Shown: positions 1 through 10,259 of the stretch, one piece after another
Layout: each line of letters starts with the position of its first letter
Position numbering within the stretch: the stretch's first letter is position 1
Source of the DNA: an uncultured Faecalibacterium sp.
Lineage (GTDB): Bacteria; Bacillota; Clostridia; Oscillospirales; Ruminococcaceae
Assembly (NCBI GenBank): GCA_934512105.1
Contig: CAKSWQ010000054.1
Coordinates: 1 to 11,543, forward strand
DNA length: 11,543 bases
Direction of reading: 5' to 3'
Translations under genes and position numbers: made by a program
The notes under the pieces: model-generated
The model's database searches: none
The model's input: the letters and a program-made list of their open reading frames with translations, nothing else
Told to the model about the DNA's origin: nothing

Positions 1-72
1 GCGCTACCCAGAGCGTCATACTGCCATCGTCCATAAAAAGGGAAATCACACTCAACTTTCTGTTTTGATTTG

Positions 73-125
73 TACCCACTCAATCGAAACCTGCCGGTTT
101 TGACAGTTCCCTCAGAGAGGGAGCC
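73..125 (-). repeat. Structured repeat element, copy 1 (minus orientation)
   Basis: Read on the minus strand, this has the same layout as the copies at 188-231 and 4686-4738. A first hairpin has arms 117-122 and 108-113, with GAGGGA pairing to TCCCTC around a 3-nt loop. A CTGTC linker follows, then a second hairpin (AAACC, loop GGCA, GGTTT, at 87-100), and a closing TTGAGTGGGT tail at 74-83. The second stem differs in sequence from the other copies but still pairs fully. This is the most diverged copy, and it faces the copy at 188-231 across about 60 bp. Function is unknown; it may be a dispersed palindromic element. Confidence 0.6.
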
Positions 126-187
126 TTTGACACGCCCGCAAGCTTTCTTATTGTACCTCATACTTCAGTAACAAACTTTGCGGCTTG

Positions 188-231
188 GCTCCCCCTTCGG
201 GGGAGCTGGCGCGGGAGCGCCTGAGAGGGTT
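188..231 (+). repeat. Structured repeat element, copy 2
   Basis: Hairpin 1 is GCTCCCCC (188-195), loop TTC, GGGGGAGC (199-206). Hairpin 2 is GGCGC, loop GGGA, GCGCC (208-221). The tail is CTGAGAGGGTT (221-231). The same order of parts occurs at 4686-4738, with hairpin 1 and the tail nearly identical and hairpin 2 entirely different in sequence but again perfectly paired. Neither side has a T-run, so this copy is unlikely to be an efficient intrinsic terminator, unlike the third copy. Confidence 0.75.
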
Positions 232-254
232 TTGCCTGTAAACTTTCTTACATA

Positions 255-300
255 CAAAAATGTGCTTTCCATCGTTGCCATTCCGCGATGAAAAGCACAT
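255..300 (-). terminator. Intrinsic terminator of the BspA-like gene
   Basis: A 15-bp stem with one mismatch is formed by 286-300 and 260-274 around an 11-nt loop. In the minus direction it is followed by five T residues (A-run at 256-260, the last of them paired). It lies about 100 bp downstream of the stop codon of the lipoprotein gene. No comparable T-run follows the stem on the plus strand, which makes the minus direction the functional one. Confidence 0.8.
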
Positions 301-400
301 CAATGTTACTTTTTATAATAACATATTCTGCGCGGTGATGCAAGCTTTCTGCCCACGGTGCATGTACAAAGCAGGTAAAAAGTCTGACATTTTTCTGTTT

Positions 401-1594
401 TTATTCCATCCATGCATCCTGCGGATCTGCGTTATAATGCAGCGTGATCGTGCATCTGCTGTCTCCGACAATATTCATCTCGTCCGTGATGCCCAGCTGT
501 TCCCACTCTTCCTTGCTGCCTTGATAGTACAGTTCCTTATCTGCTGCCGGGAAAGAAAACGGGCATTCAAACTTTTTCATGCTGCGCGGAATATAGACCT
601 TCACCAGCGCGGTACAGCCCTGGAATGCACAGTGCTCCACGATGGTTTCTTTTCCGTTCGTATTTTCCGGGATAACAACATGGTTCAGCTTCGTATTTCC
701 CGCAAAAGCCTGCGGCTCAATGGTTTCCAGCGTAGAAGAAAACCGTACCTTTTCCAAAGCTGTGCAGCAGGCGAAGGCACCACCATCGATTCGTTTTACG
801 CCGCCTTCCAGCATGGTCACAGTTTTCAGGCTGGTACAGCCGCAGAATGCATAGGCGTAAATCTCCTTGACCGTAGACGGGATCACAATGCTTTCCAGAC
901 TTGTACAATTCTGGAATGCATACCGCCCGATCCCCACAACCCCTACTGGAATCGTGATATTTTTCAGTTTGCGGCAGTTGTCAAAAAGGCTGCCTGCGAT
1001 CGTTATCAGCGAAGCCGGAAGCTGTACACTTTCCAGACTTGTACAGCCTGAAAAAGCCATATTCCAGACATCTTCCACCGAGTTCGGAATAACGATTCCG
1101 GTCAGCGCTGTGCAGCCCATAAAAGCACCGTTCCACACTACTTTCAACGAGTCCGGCAGCGACACGCTGGAAAGGTTCGTACACTTTTCAAAGGCATGGT
1201 CTCCGATTTCTTCTACCGTATTGGGGACGATCACGCTTCGGATATTTGTGTCCTTTGCAAATGCGTCCGTTGCGATCTCCACAATTTTATAGTGGTCGAT
1301 CTCACTTGGCAGGGTCAGCACGCCGTTTGGCATGTTGAGAAGCGAAGCATCATAGCCGGTCAGTACCGCCGTCATATAGGCATGACTCTGAACCGTATAT
1401 CTCCACGGAGACTTTTTCTCATCCCCGCCTGTGGACGTTCCCGAATCAGGCTTGTTTCCCGCACCCGAGTTTGACCCGCCGGAGGAGCTTCCTCCTCCAA
1501 TCGGGGGGAAATCGCTGCAGCCCACCAGCAGACCCGATACTGCCGCCGCTGCTGTGCCTTTGATGAAATCTCTTCGAGAAATCGGTCTACGCAT
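401..1594 (-). CDS. BspA-like leucine-rich-repeat surface lipoprotein with Tat-type signal
   Basis: Predicted surface lipoprotein of 397 residues. The N-terminus carries a twin-arginine motif (SRRDFIKG, residues 6-13), an Ala-rich hydrophobic stretch and a lipobox LVGC, so Cys26 should be lipidated. Residues about 31-62 form a Gly/Ser/Asp-rich linker. From about residue 90 to 335 there are roughly ten ~23-residue repeats of the form CTxLxxVxIPxSVxxIGxxAF, diagnostic of the BspA-type (LRR_5) family. The C-terminal part, with YYQGSKEEWEQL and ITLHYNA, is a usual end for these proteins. BspA-type repeats are known to mediate binding to host matrix proteins or other bacteria; the ligand here cannot be read from sequence. 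The start is supported by GGGAGG eight bases upstream (1603-1608). It is probably monocistronic, with its own promoter and terminator. Export by Tat is inferred from the motif only. Confidence 0.93.
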   Translation of the reverse strand: MRRPISRRDFIKGTAAAAVSGLLVGCSDFPPIGGGSSSGGSNSGAGNKPDSGTSTGGDEKKSPWRYTVQSHAYMTAVLTGYDASLLNMPNGVLTLPSEIDHYKIVEIATDAFAKDTNIRSVIVPNTVEEIGDHAFEKCTNLSSVSLPDSLKVVWNGAFMGCTALTGIVIPNSVEDVWNMAFSGCTSLESVQLPASLITIAGSLFDNCRKLKNITIPVGVVGIGRYAFQNCTSLESIVIPSTVKEIYAYAFCGCTSLKTVTMLEGGVKRIDGGAFACCTALEKVRFSSTLETIEPQAFAGNTKLNHVVIPENTNGKETIVEHCAFQGCTALVKVYIPRSMKKFECPFSFPAADKELYYQGSKEEWEQLGITDEMNIVGDSRCTITLHYNADPQDAWME

Positions 1595-1683
1595 AAAAGC
1601 TTCCTCCCTACCGTTCTCTTATTCAGTTGTCCCTTCTGGCTATGGCACATCAGCTGTTCCGCACCACAGCCATTTTCACGCTC

Positions 1684-1712
1684 ATTATAGCACATCTCAT
1701 TTTCGCATACAA
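1684..1712 (-). promoter_or_regulatory. Extended -10 promoter of the BspA-like gene
   Basis: On the minus strand a consensus TATAAT (1684-1689) is preceded by TGC, giving an extended -10. Seventeen bases upstream is TTGTAT (1707-1712), which shares only TTG with the -35 consensus. Transcription would start near 1677, leaving a leader of about 80 nt. The promoter sits directly behind the clpB terminator stem, so the two genes are likely separate units. Confidence 0.7.
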
Positions 1713-1714
1713 GC

Positions 1715-1765
1715 AAACTGCCGTTCCTGGTCCTGTAAAATTCAAGATCAGGAACGGCAGTTTTT
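1715..1765 (-). terminator. Terminator hairpin between clpB and the BspA-like gene, possibly bidirectional
   Basis: A perfect 15-bp inverted repeat (1715-1729 and 1749-1763; arm AAACTGCCGTTCCTG) encloses a 19-nt loop. It is placed to end clpB transcription, 25 bp after the stop codon. In the minus direction the tail is TTTGCTTG, a rather poor U-tract. In the plus direction the tail is TTTTTATTT, which is stronger, although no plus-strand gene precedes it. Read-through from clpB into the lipoprotein gene is therefore possible. Confidence 0.7.
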
Positions 1766-1788
1766 ATTTAGAATACACAGCCAGATAC

Positions 1789-4401
<2,613 letters not shown>

Positions 4402-4459
4402 AAAGTCAAGCCTCCATTCATACCGGAAGGTTTATTTTAGCGGACGGATAAGTTCTTTG

Positions 4460-4522
4460 CTAACAGCTCCGTGCCCAGCGGCGGCAGAGCCGTGATTCAA
4501 CTGTATAGATATTCAGAGTCAT
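4460..4522 (-). CDS. Possible 20-codon upstream ORF in the clpB leader
   Basis: Within the clpB 5' leader an ATG at 4522 opens a frame of 20 codons ending in TAG at 4460. It encodes a short basic peptide starting MTLNIYTVES and ending CRRWARSC, with four Arg and two Cys. A strong AGGAGGT lies ten bases upstream (4533-4539), better than the site of clpB itself. The gap to the clpB start is 58 bp. The 3' half overlaps a possible hairpin (GCTCTGCC pairing with GGCA and GAGC). I recognise no family. It could be a regulatory leader peptide, a small protein, or chance. Confidence 0.4.
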   Translation of the reverse strand: MTLNIYTVESRLCRRWARSC

Positions 4523-4560
4523 AGTCTTGCACACCTCCTGCGGGACAGTTCATTTTGTTT

Positions 4561-4587
4561 TTAGCACTCTATCTGTTCGACTGCTAA
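4561..4587 (-). promoter_or_regulatory. CIRCE operator (HrcA-binding site) of clpB
   Basis: TTAGCACTC (4561-4569), a 9-nt spacer, then GACTGCTAA (4579-4587). This matches the CIRCE consensus TTAGCACTC-N9-GAGTGCTAA at 17 of 18 arm positions, with one substitution in the right arm (G to C). It abuts and covers the predicted transcription start of clpB just below the -10 box, the usual place for HrcA repression. CIRCE is a known heat-shock operator; that HrcA controls this gene is inferred from the site. Confidence 0.9.
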
Positions 4588-4588
4588 A

Positions 4589-4617
4589 AATATACTCCTG
4601 TCCACTCGCTTTGTCAA
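4589..4617 (-). promoter_or_regulatory. clpB: Sigma-A-type promoter of clpB
   Basis: On the minus strand a perfect -35 TTGACA (4612-4617), a 17-nt spacer and -10 TATATT (4589-4594, five of six consensus bases). Transcription should begin near 4582, inside the CIRCE element, giving a leader of about 180 nt before the clpB start codon. This near-consensus vegetative promoter under a repressor is the usual design of HrcA-regulated class I heat-shock genes. Confidence 0.88.
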
Positions 4618-4678
4618 TAGGGTTCACAAAAAGTTTGCAGAATAGACGCAAACCCATGCTTTTCTGCCCCGCAGAAAC

Positions 4679-4706
4679 AAAAAAAGCTCCCCCTTTCGGG
4701 GGAGCT
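4679..4706 (-). terminator. Intrinsic terminator of the c-di-GMP/kinase operon
   Basis: Read on the minus strand, AGCTCCCCC (4698-4706), a GAAA tetraloop and GGGGGAGCT (4685-4693) form a perfect 9-bp GC-rich stem followed by seven T residues (A-run at 4679-4685, one of them paired). It lies 33 bp after the stop of the histidine kinase gene. A second hairpin with a tetraloop (4709-4726) precedes it. The terminator is one part of the repeat element also found at 188-231, so the operon appears to use that repeat as its end. Confidence 0.92.
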
Positions 4707-4738
4707 GGCAAAGCCGCAAGGCTTTGACTGAGAGGGTT
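4686..4738 (+). repeat. Structured repeat element, copy 3 (doubles as terminator)
   Basis: Hairpin 1 is GCTCCCCC, a short loop, GGGGGAGC (4686-4705). The linker is TGGC. Hairpin 2 is CAAAGCC, loop GCAA, GGCTTTG (4709-4726). The tail is CTGAGAGGGTT (4728-4738). Hairpin 1, linker and tail match the copy at 188-231 almost base for base, while hairpin 2 is replaced by another perfectly pairing sequence. Only this copy has an A-run next to hairpin 1, which makes it a terminator for minus-strand transcription. Confidence 0.78.
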
Positions 4739-4739
4739 C

Positions 4740-7319
4740 TTATTTCAGCGCTTCTTCCAGCACCTTCAGCAGGTGCGGGATATCCAGCGGCTTTGCGATG
4801 TGGCCGTTCATGCCCGCCTTCAGGGCGTTCTGCCGGTCCTCTTCAAAAGCGTTGGCGGTCATGGCAAAAATGGGGATGCCCGCCTTGCAGGGGTCGGACA
4901 GGGCGCGGATGCGCCGGGTAGCTTCGTAGCCGTCCATCCGGGGCATCTGGATGTCCATCAGGATCAGGTCATACTTCCCGGGCGCGGCCTGCTCCAGCTT
5001 TTCCACTGCTTCAACGCCGTCCTCGGCGGTGTCCACAAGGAAGCCCGCCTCCTTTAAGATCTCCATGGCGATCTCCCGATTCAGGGCGTTATCCTCCACC
5101 AGCAGCAGGCACTTGCCGTCAAAGCTTGCCTTGGGCGGCAGGGCAGTCGTCTGCTCCGGCTGCACCCGGAAGGGCTCTGCCAGCACCTTGCGCAGTTCCG
5201 AGAGGAAGAGCGGCTTCTCACAAAAAGCGGTCACACCGGCGGCGCGCGCTTCCTCCTCGATATCCGCCCAGTCATAGGCGGTCAGGATGATGATGGGGCA
5301 GCTGTCCCCGATGACCTTGCGGATCTGCCGCACGATCTCGATACCGTTCATATCCGGGATGAGCCAGTCGATGATATACACGCTGAACGCATCGCCCTGC
5401 TCCACGGCGTACTTGGTGCGGATGACTGCCTCCTTGCCGGAGATGGTCCACTCCGGGCGCATACCAATTTTGGAAAGCATGGTGCTGACGCTCAGACAGG
5501 TGTTGGTGTCGTCATCCGCCACCAGTGCCCGCAGCCCTTCCAGCTGGGGCAGCTGCTTGATCTCCGCCTTCTGCCCGCTGAGGGGGAAGCAGAGGTTCAC
5601 GATAAACTCACTGCCCTTGCCCGGCTCGCTTTCAAGGGCGATGGTGCCGCCCATCAGGTCTACGATGTTCTTGGTGATGGAAAGGCCCAGACCCGTGCCC
5701 TGAATGCCGCTGACGGTGGAGTTTTCCTCCCGGGTGAACTCCTCAAAGATATGCTTCTGGAACTCTTTGTTGATGCCGATGCCGTTATCCTTGATGCGGA
5801 ACTCGTAGTTGCCGCAGCCCTTGGGCGCACCGGGCTTCTGGGCGATGCGGATGCTCACCATGCCGCCGGTGGGGGTGAACTTGATGGCATTGGAAAGGAT
5901 GTTCAGCAGCACCTGATTCAGCCGCAGCGGGTCGGTGATGATATCCTCGTCCACCACGTCCATGGTGTCGATGAACAGCGCCAGACGTTTGGAACTGATG
6001 TTGGGCTGGATGATGGAGCGCACATCGTGCACAAGATCCGGCAGATGCACCGCCTTTTCCTCGATCTTCACCTTGCCGCTCTCGATGCGGCTCATATCCA
6101 GCACATCGTTGATAAGGGAGAGCAGGTGCTGGCTGGAGGTAGAGATTTTTTTCAGGTAGTCCAGCACCTGTTCCTTATTATCAATATGGGTCGCCGCCAG
6201 CGAGGTGAAGCCGATAATGGCGTTCATCGGGGTGCGGATATCGTGGCTCATGTTGAACAAAAACTCCCGCTTGGCGCGGTTTGCCGCTGCCTCGTGCCGG
6301 ACAGCCTTTTCCAGCTTGCGGTTCTGCTCCTCCAGCTGGGCGTGGTATTTCTGCGCCTGCTCCTTCCGCAGATGCTCCGCAACTGCTGCCGTGCGGCGGC
6401 GCAGCGTTTGCAGCACTGCCACAAAGATCAGATAAAGGATCAGCGCAGCCAGCAGTGTGCTGCTGGAATTGCGGAACACCGATTTTTCGTTGATGTAGAT
6501 ATACAGGTCAAAATTCTGTCCGTTGCTGTACATCCCAAAATAGCAGCCGGAATTTGCCCAGTCGTGGGTGTGGGTCAAAGTATCGGGCGCACCGGCTTTG
6601 CGGATGCCCCGCACCAGCGGGCTGTTCGTGGTGTAAAGCCCGATAAGACTTGGGTCGTTTGCGGCGATCACCTTGTTGTTCTGCACGATAAAGATGGTAC
6701 CGCTGATGTTCTGCGGGTAGCCGTCCAGCACGCTCTGGATGGACAGGGCTGCGCCCTCCACAAACTCCGGCGGGGTCACCCGGTAAGCCAGCAGCACGGC
6801 GTCCCCTGCTGCGGCGCGGCAGGTGGCAACATCCACCGCCGTGCCATTCTTTAGCAGAATGCGCTTGAGGTAGGTCTTTTGCGGGTTTTGCAGCACGTTC
6901 AGTGCGGCTTGCTCCCGCAGCGATTCTGCGAATTGCGCATAGCCGATATTCCCATCTGTATATTCACACAATAATTTTCCGTTTTCGTCCAGTACGGCAA
7001 TGCCGGTAAGCCAGAGGGCTTCCGTTTCTGCCCGGAGCGCTTCGGGGTCGTAGAGGTCGAGACCGTCATTTTCCGCCAGCTGCCGCACCGAGACTGCCAT
7101 CCGGCGCAGCGCCTTTGCGGTGATGGTGTCGTTATATTTTTCGTAGTTGGTGGACTGGGTCTTTACAAAGCTGAGGGTGCGGTCAAAGTAATCCTCGGTA
7201 GCGCGCATGGACTCCCGCCCGGAGAAAAGGGTCACTGCCAGCAAAAGCAGCACCCCCATCAGCAGGTAGCGCGCCGCCACCCGCATATCGGGCGTGAACG
7301 TTTTCTTGTTACGGTTCAA
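4740..7319 (-). CDS. Membrane hybrid sensor histidine kinase with two receiver domains
   Basis: Predicted 859-residue inner-membrane sensor kinase. Membrane segments are at about 18-33 and 287-305. The extracytoplasmic part between them (34-286) looks like a double Cache-type sensor ([12 protein letters not shown] and [12 protein letters not shown] are Cache-like strands). A coiled coil (306-350) replaces a HAMP domain. The kinase core has the H-box [17 protein letters not shown] with His359, N-box [14 protein letters not shown] (468-481), G1 DNGIGI (511-516), F-box and G2 GTGLGLSI (541-548). Receiver 1 (about 596-712) has phospho-acceptor Asp651 and Lys702; receiver 2 (about 736-855) has Asp789 and Lys843. 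No HPt domain is present. The start is a TTG overlapping the last codons of the binding-protein gene by 11 bp, chosen because GGAGGT lies eight bases upstream (7328-7333); an ATG eleven codons later has no such site. Overlap and operon position suggest it senses the ligand of that binding protein. Confidence 0.95.
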   Translation of the reverse strand: MNRNKKTFTPDMRVAARYLLMGVLLLLAVTLFSGRESMRATEDYFDRTLSFVKTQSTNYEKYNDTITAKALRRMAVSVRQLAENDGLDLYDPEALRAETEALWLTGIAVLDENGKLLCEYTDGNIGYAQFAESLREQAALNVLQNPQKTYLKRILLKNGTAVDVATCRAAAGDAVLLAYRVTPPEFVEGAALSIQSVLDGYPQNISGTIFIVQNNKVIAANDPSLIGLYTTNSPLVRGIRKAGAPDTLTHTHDWANSGCYFGMYSNGQNFDLYIYINEKSVFRNSSSTLLAALILYLIFVAVLQTLRRRTAAVAEHLRKEQAQKYHAQLEEQNRKLEKAVRHEAAANRAKREFLFNMSHDIRTPMNAIIGFTSLAATHIDNKEQVLDYLKKISTSSQHLLSLINDVLDMSRIESGKVKIEEKAVHLPDLVHDVRSIIQPNISSKRLALFIDTMDVVDEDIITDPLRLNQVLLNILSNAIKFTPTGGMVSIRIAQKPGAPKGCGNYEFRIKDNGIGINKEFQKHIFEEFTREENSTVSGIQGTGLGLSITKNIVDLMGGTIALESEPGKGSEFIVNLCFPLSGQKAEIKQLPQLEGLRALVADDDTNTCLSVSTMLSKIGMRPEWTISGKEAVIRTKYAVEQGDAFSVYIIDWLIPDMNGIEIVRQIRKVIGDSCPIIILTAYDWADIEEEARAAGVTAFCEKPLFLSELRKVLAEPFRVQPEQTTALPPKASFDGKCLLLVEDNALNREIAMEILKEAGFLVDTAEDGVEAVEKLEQAAPGKYDLILMDIQMPRMDGYEATRRIRALSDPCKAGIPIFAMTANAFEEDRQNALKAGMNGHIAKPLDIPHLLKVLEEALK

Positions 7320-8136
7320 GGGCGTCCACCTCCAGATATTTTTCCGGGTTTGGCAGATACTTGCCTACGATCTGCTTCATCGTGCCGTCGGCGCGCATGG
7401 CGGCAAAGGTCTCGGTCAGCTGTTCGTCCAGCCCGCGGGTATCGTTCAGCGCAAAGGCCACGCCGATGCCGGTGACCAGCAGCGGCTCTTCCAGAATGCG
7501 GAAATTGGCGTTGCAATCCTGCATATACTGCAAAATGGCAGTTTCGTGGGCGGCAATGGCGTCCACATAGCCGCAGTTCAGCATAGCGTACTGCACGCTG
7601 CGGTTCTCGGTGCTCAGCACTTCCCCCAGCTGCGGGATGCGGGGGTCGGTGCCGGCAAGGAAAATCTCCTCCGGCTTGGTGGTGCTTTGCACCATCATAG
7701 TCTTGCCCGCAAGGTCGGCAAGCGTATCAATGTGGCTTTGGGCATTGACCGCCACCACCTGACGGCTAGTCATATACGGCCCTGCCCAGCGGTACAGCTG
7801 CTCCCGCCCGTCCATGGAAAAGCAGCCCCAGATACAGTCGATGGCACCGCTTTCCACCAGATTGGTTTTCTGCTCCCAGTCAATGAGCTCGATCCGCACC
7901 GCATACCCCATGCGGGCAAAGGCTTCGGTGGCAATGTCCACATCAATGCCGGTGGGGGTGCTGTCATTGCTCAGGTAGATAAAAGGCGGGTAGGAATCGC
8001 TGCCCACCGTAAGTTCGGGCAGCGCTGCCGCTGCCTGCGTTTTGCCGCAGGCGGTCAGCCCGGCTGCCGCTGCCGCCGCGCACGCCTTTAAAAAGGTGCG
8101 GCGGGGTATTTTACAGTTGAATCGCTGTTTCGTCAC
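7309..8136 (-). CDS. Family 3 extracellular solute-binding lipoprotein
   Basis: Predicted 275-residue lipid-anchored binding protein (SBP_bac_3/PBPb fold). The signal region has PRRTFLK (11-17, Tat-like twin arginine), an Ala-rich core and lipobox LTAC with Cys30. The mature part opens with [13 protein letters not shown] and continues [17 protein letters not shown] (family signature, about 62-78), [22 protein letters not shown] with the usual ligand-binding Arg at 111, and a second lobe with LAGKTMMVQ (142-150). Such proteins usually bind polar amino acids. No ABC permease or ATPase is nearby; it sits between a c-di-GMP enzyme (17-bp gap) and a sensor kinase (11-bp overlap). Its role is therefore probably signalling, presenting ligand to the kinase, rather than uptake (inference). 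The start is GTG with GAGGA nine bases upstream (8146-8150). Ligand identity is not readable. Confidence 0.93.
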   Translation of the reverse strand: MTKQRFNCKIPRRTFLKACAAAAAAGLTACGKTQAAAALPELTVGSDSYPPFIYLSNDSTPTGIDVDIATEAFARMGYAVRIELIDWEQKTNLVESGAIDCIWGCFSMDGREQLYRWAGPYMTSRQVVAVNAQSHIDTLADLAGKTMMVQSTTKPEEIFLAGTDPRIPQLGEVLSTENRSVQYAMLNCGYVDAIAAHETAILQYMQDCNANFRILEEPLLVTGIGVAFALNDTRGLDEQLTETFAAMRADGTMKQIVGKYLPNPEKYLEVDALEP

Positions 8137-8153
8137 GCGTAGTTGTCCTCACA

Positions 8154-10259
8154 TTACCATTGTAAAATTTCCTGCTTCAGCTCCCCCTGCACGTCCAGCA
8201 GGCACTGGATCAGCAGCGGGTTGAACGCCCCGCACGCACCGTTTGTGATCATCTGAACGGCCTTCTCGTGCGGGAAGGCCTTTTTGTAGCACCGCTCGCT
8301 GGTCAGCGCATCGTACACATCTGCCATGGAGACCAGCTGCGCACTGATGGGGATATCGTCCCCTTTCAGCCCGTCCGGGTAGCCCTTGCCATCCCAGCGC
8401 TCGTGGTGCCAGCGGGCGATCTCGTAGGCAGTCTGCAAAAGCGGCTGCTCCGCAAAGTTTTCGGTCTTGTGCAGCATCTCTGCGCCCAGCATACTGTGGG
8501 TCTTGATTACTGCAAATTCCTCTGCGGTCAGCTTGCCGGGCTTATTCAGGATGGCTTCGTCAATGCCGATCTTGCCGATATCGTGCAGCGCCGAGGCCAG
8601 CGGGATGTTATCCTGCTGCTCAGGGGTCAGGTCGTAGCTGTCTGTCAGTTCCACCAGCCGGTGCAGCAGCGTCTCGGTGATGATGCGGATGTGCCGCACA
8701 TGGGAGCCGGACTCGCCGTTGCGGAACTCCACGATCTGGCTCAGCACGCCCACCAGCACATCGGTGTTCTTTTCGCGGGCGCGGATCTGGTCGGACACCA
8801 TCTGCACCAGCCGCCGCTGCTTGGCGTACAGCTTGATAGTATTTGCCACCCGGCGGTAGACGATCTTAGCGTCAAAGGGGCGGTTGACGTAATCGCTGGC
8901 GCCCAGCTCATAAGCCTTGCGGATCACCTCTTCCGAGTCGTCGCTGGAGATCATGATCACCGGCACATCCTCGATGGTGTGGTTGGTGTTCATGGTGCGC
9001 AGCACCTCAAAGCCGTCCAGAACCGGCATATTGATATCCAGCAGCACCAGCGCGATCTGCCCGGCCTTTGCCCGCAGCAGTTCCAGACACTGTTTGCCGT
9101 CCCCGGCTTCCAGAATATGGTAGTCATCGCCCAGAATGCTGGCAAGCACCATGCGGTTCATCATGGAGTCGTCCACCAGCAGGATGGCGGGCTTTTCCCC
9201 CAAGACCTCCTTCTGTGCATCCAACCGGCTGTCCTGTGTGTCCACCGCCACGGCATCCTTGTGGTTTTTGGCCTGATACATTAAAAGGTCTGCCCGGCGC
9301 ACCACGTTCTCCATGGGGTCGGCAAGGGTCTGCATCGCGCCGCCGATGCTCAGCGAGAGCCGGAAGTGGGGGTAGCCCGGCACCACAGTTTGCTGCACGG
9401 CGGCGCGGATCTGCTCCAGCTTTGTCTTAAGGTAATCTGCCGGGATGCCGGACAATACCAGCAAAAACTCATCGCCGCCGTAGCGGATCAGCAGATCCGT
9501 ATCCCGGATGCAGCTGCGGATGGCCTTTGCAGCCGCCTCCAGCGCCATATCTCCGGCGTGATGGCCGTAGGTATCGTTGCAGATCTTGAAATCGTCGATA
9601 TCCATCAGGGCAATGCCCGCCGGGCCGATGTTATTGCGCACCACTTCCTCGTAATAACGGCGGTTGAAGGTTCCGGTCAGGGCGTCATGGTTCAGCCGCT
9701 GCCGGTAGCGCTTTTCCTTTTCCATATTCCGGGCGGCGGTCTGGGCAAACTGCGCCTTCTGCTCCTCCATCTGCTGCATCATCCGCAGCAGGTTGCGGTT
9801 GGCGTTTTCCAGCGCTTCCTTCTGGGCGCGGCTCTGCTGCTCCAGCTTTTCCCGCAGTTCCACATAGGGGGTGATATCCGTGACGGTAGCTATGATGTAG
9901 CCATTGCCGTGCCATACGATCCTATTGGCGGCGCTGGTGACCCAGCGGTAGCCGTTTTTGCCCAGCAGCCGGAAGATGCTGTCGCCCTCCTGCGCGTAGG
10001 CTGCACTGTTTTCCGCGTGCCGGTAGCGCAGCCCTGCCGCCATATCGTCCGGGTGCACCAGCGCGACGTAGCGGTTATCGAACCTTGCCGCAAACTCTTC
10101 CCGCTCCCAGCCCAGTATCTCCAGAAAGCGGTCGCTGATATAAGTGAAAGGATAGCCGTTTTCCGGGTCGTCTGCGCAGTAGTGAACGCCGCCCGGCATA
10201 TTCTGTGTATAGCGTTCCAGCTGCAGAAGTTCTTCTTTTGTCGTCTCGCCTGTTTCCAT
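8154..10259 (-). CDS. Bifunctional c-di-GMP enzyme: PAS-GGDEF-REC-HD-GYP
   Basis: Predicted cytoplasmic 701-residue protein that could both make and degrade cyclic di-GMP. PAS domain (about 10-135, FTYISDRFLEILGW to DITPYVELREKL), coiled coil (136-188), then diguanylate cyclase: LTGTFNRR, DIDDFKICNDTYGHHAGD, active site GGDEF (261-265) and an inhibitory RxxD (RDTD, 252-255) five residues before it. Receiver domain (about 357-475) has DD at 363-364 and phospho-acceptor Asp408, but the conserved Lys is Arg460 (NRPF). HD-GYP phosphodiesterase (about 500-700) has HD at 559-560, HHE, DGKGYPDGLKGDDIP and SMADVYDALTS, all catalytic motifs present. No transmembrane segment. The ATG at 10259 is preferred because AGGG lies seven bases upstream (10267-10270); an in-frame GTG at 10313 has no ribosome site. 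First gene of the operon. The receiver is a plausible target of the kinase encoded downstream (inference). Confidence 0.95.
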   Translation of the reverse strand: METGETTKEELLQLERYTQNMPGGVHYCADDPENGYPFTYISDRFLEILGWEREEFAARFDNRYVALVHPDDMAAGLRYRHAENSAAYAQEGDSIFRLLGKNGYRWVTSAANRIVWHGNGYIIATVTDITPYVELREKLEQQSRAQKEALENANRNLLRMMQQMEEQKAQFAQTAARNMEKEKRYRQRLNHDALTGTFNRRYYEEVVRNNIGPAGIALMDIDDFKICNDTYGHHAGDMALEAAAKAIRSCIRDTDLLIRYGGDEFLLVLSGIPADYLKTKLEQIRAAVQQTVVPGYPHFRLSLSIGGAMQTLADPMENVVRRADLLMYQAKNHKDAVAVDTQDSRLDAQKEVLGEKPAILLVDDSMMNRMVLASILGDDYHILEAGDGKQCLELLRAKAGQIALVLLDINMPVLDGFEVLRTMNTNHTIEDVPVIMISSDDSEEVIRKAYELGASDYVNRPFDAKIVYRRVANTIKLYAKQRRLVQMVSDQIRAREKNTDVLVGVLSQIVEFRNGESGSHVRHIRIITETLLHRLVELTDSYDLTPEQQDNIPLASALHDIGKIGIDEAILNKPGKLTAEEFAVIKTHSMLGAEMLHKTENFAEQPLLQTAYEIARWHHERWDGKGYPDGLKGDDIPISAQLVSMADVYDALTSERCYKKAFPHEKAVQMITNGACGAFNPLLIQCLLDVQGELKQEILQW

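Larger units (their letters stand above)
1..400. other. Gene-poor region downstream of the BspA-like gene
   Basis: No convincing gene lies here. The stretch holds two copies of a structured repeat in opposite orientation (73-125 and 188-231) and the terminator of the neighbouring minus-strand lipoprotein gene (255-300). At the extreme left a minus-strand frame is open from an ATG at 34 to the window edge (reads MDDGSMTLWVA), but it has no clear ribosome binding site and is too short to judge. A plus-strand frame at 260-1051 runs antisense through the lipoprotein gene and shows no family features. Small AT-rich palindromes around 303-320 look incidental. Confidence 0.6.

Noticed and set aside
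5751..6854. Long plus-strand frame antisense to the histidine kinase
   Set aside because: It is a shadow of the kinase core; composition is rich in His/Gln/Val without recognisable domains, and there is no ribosome binding site or promoter to support it.
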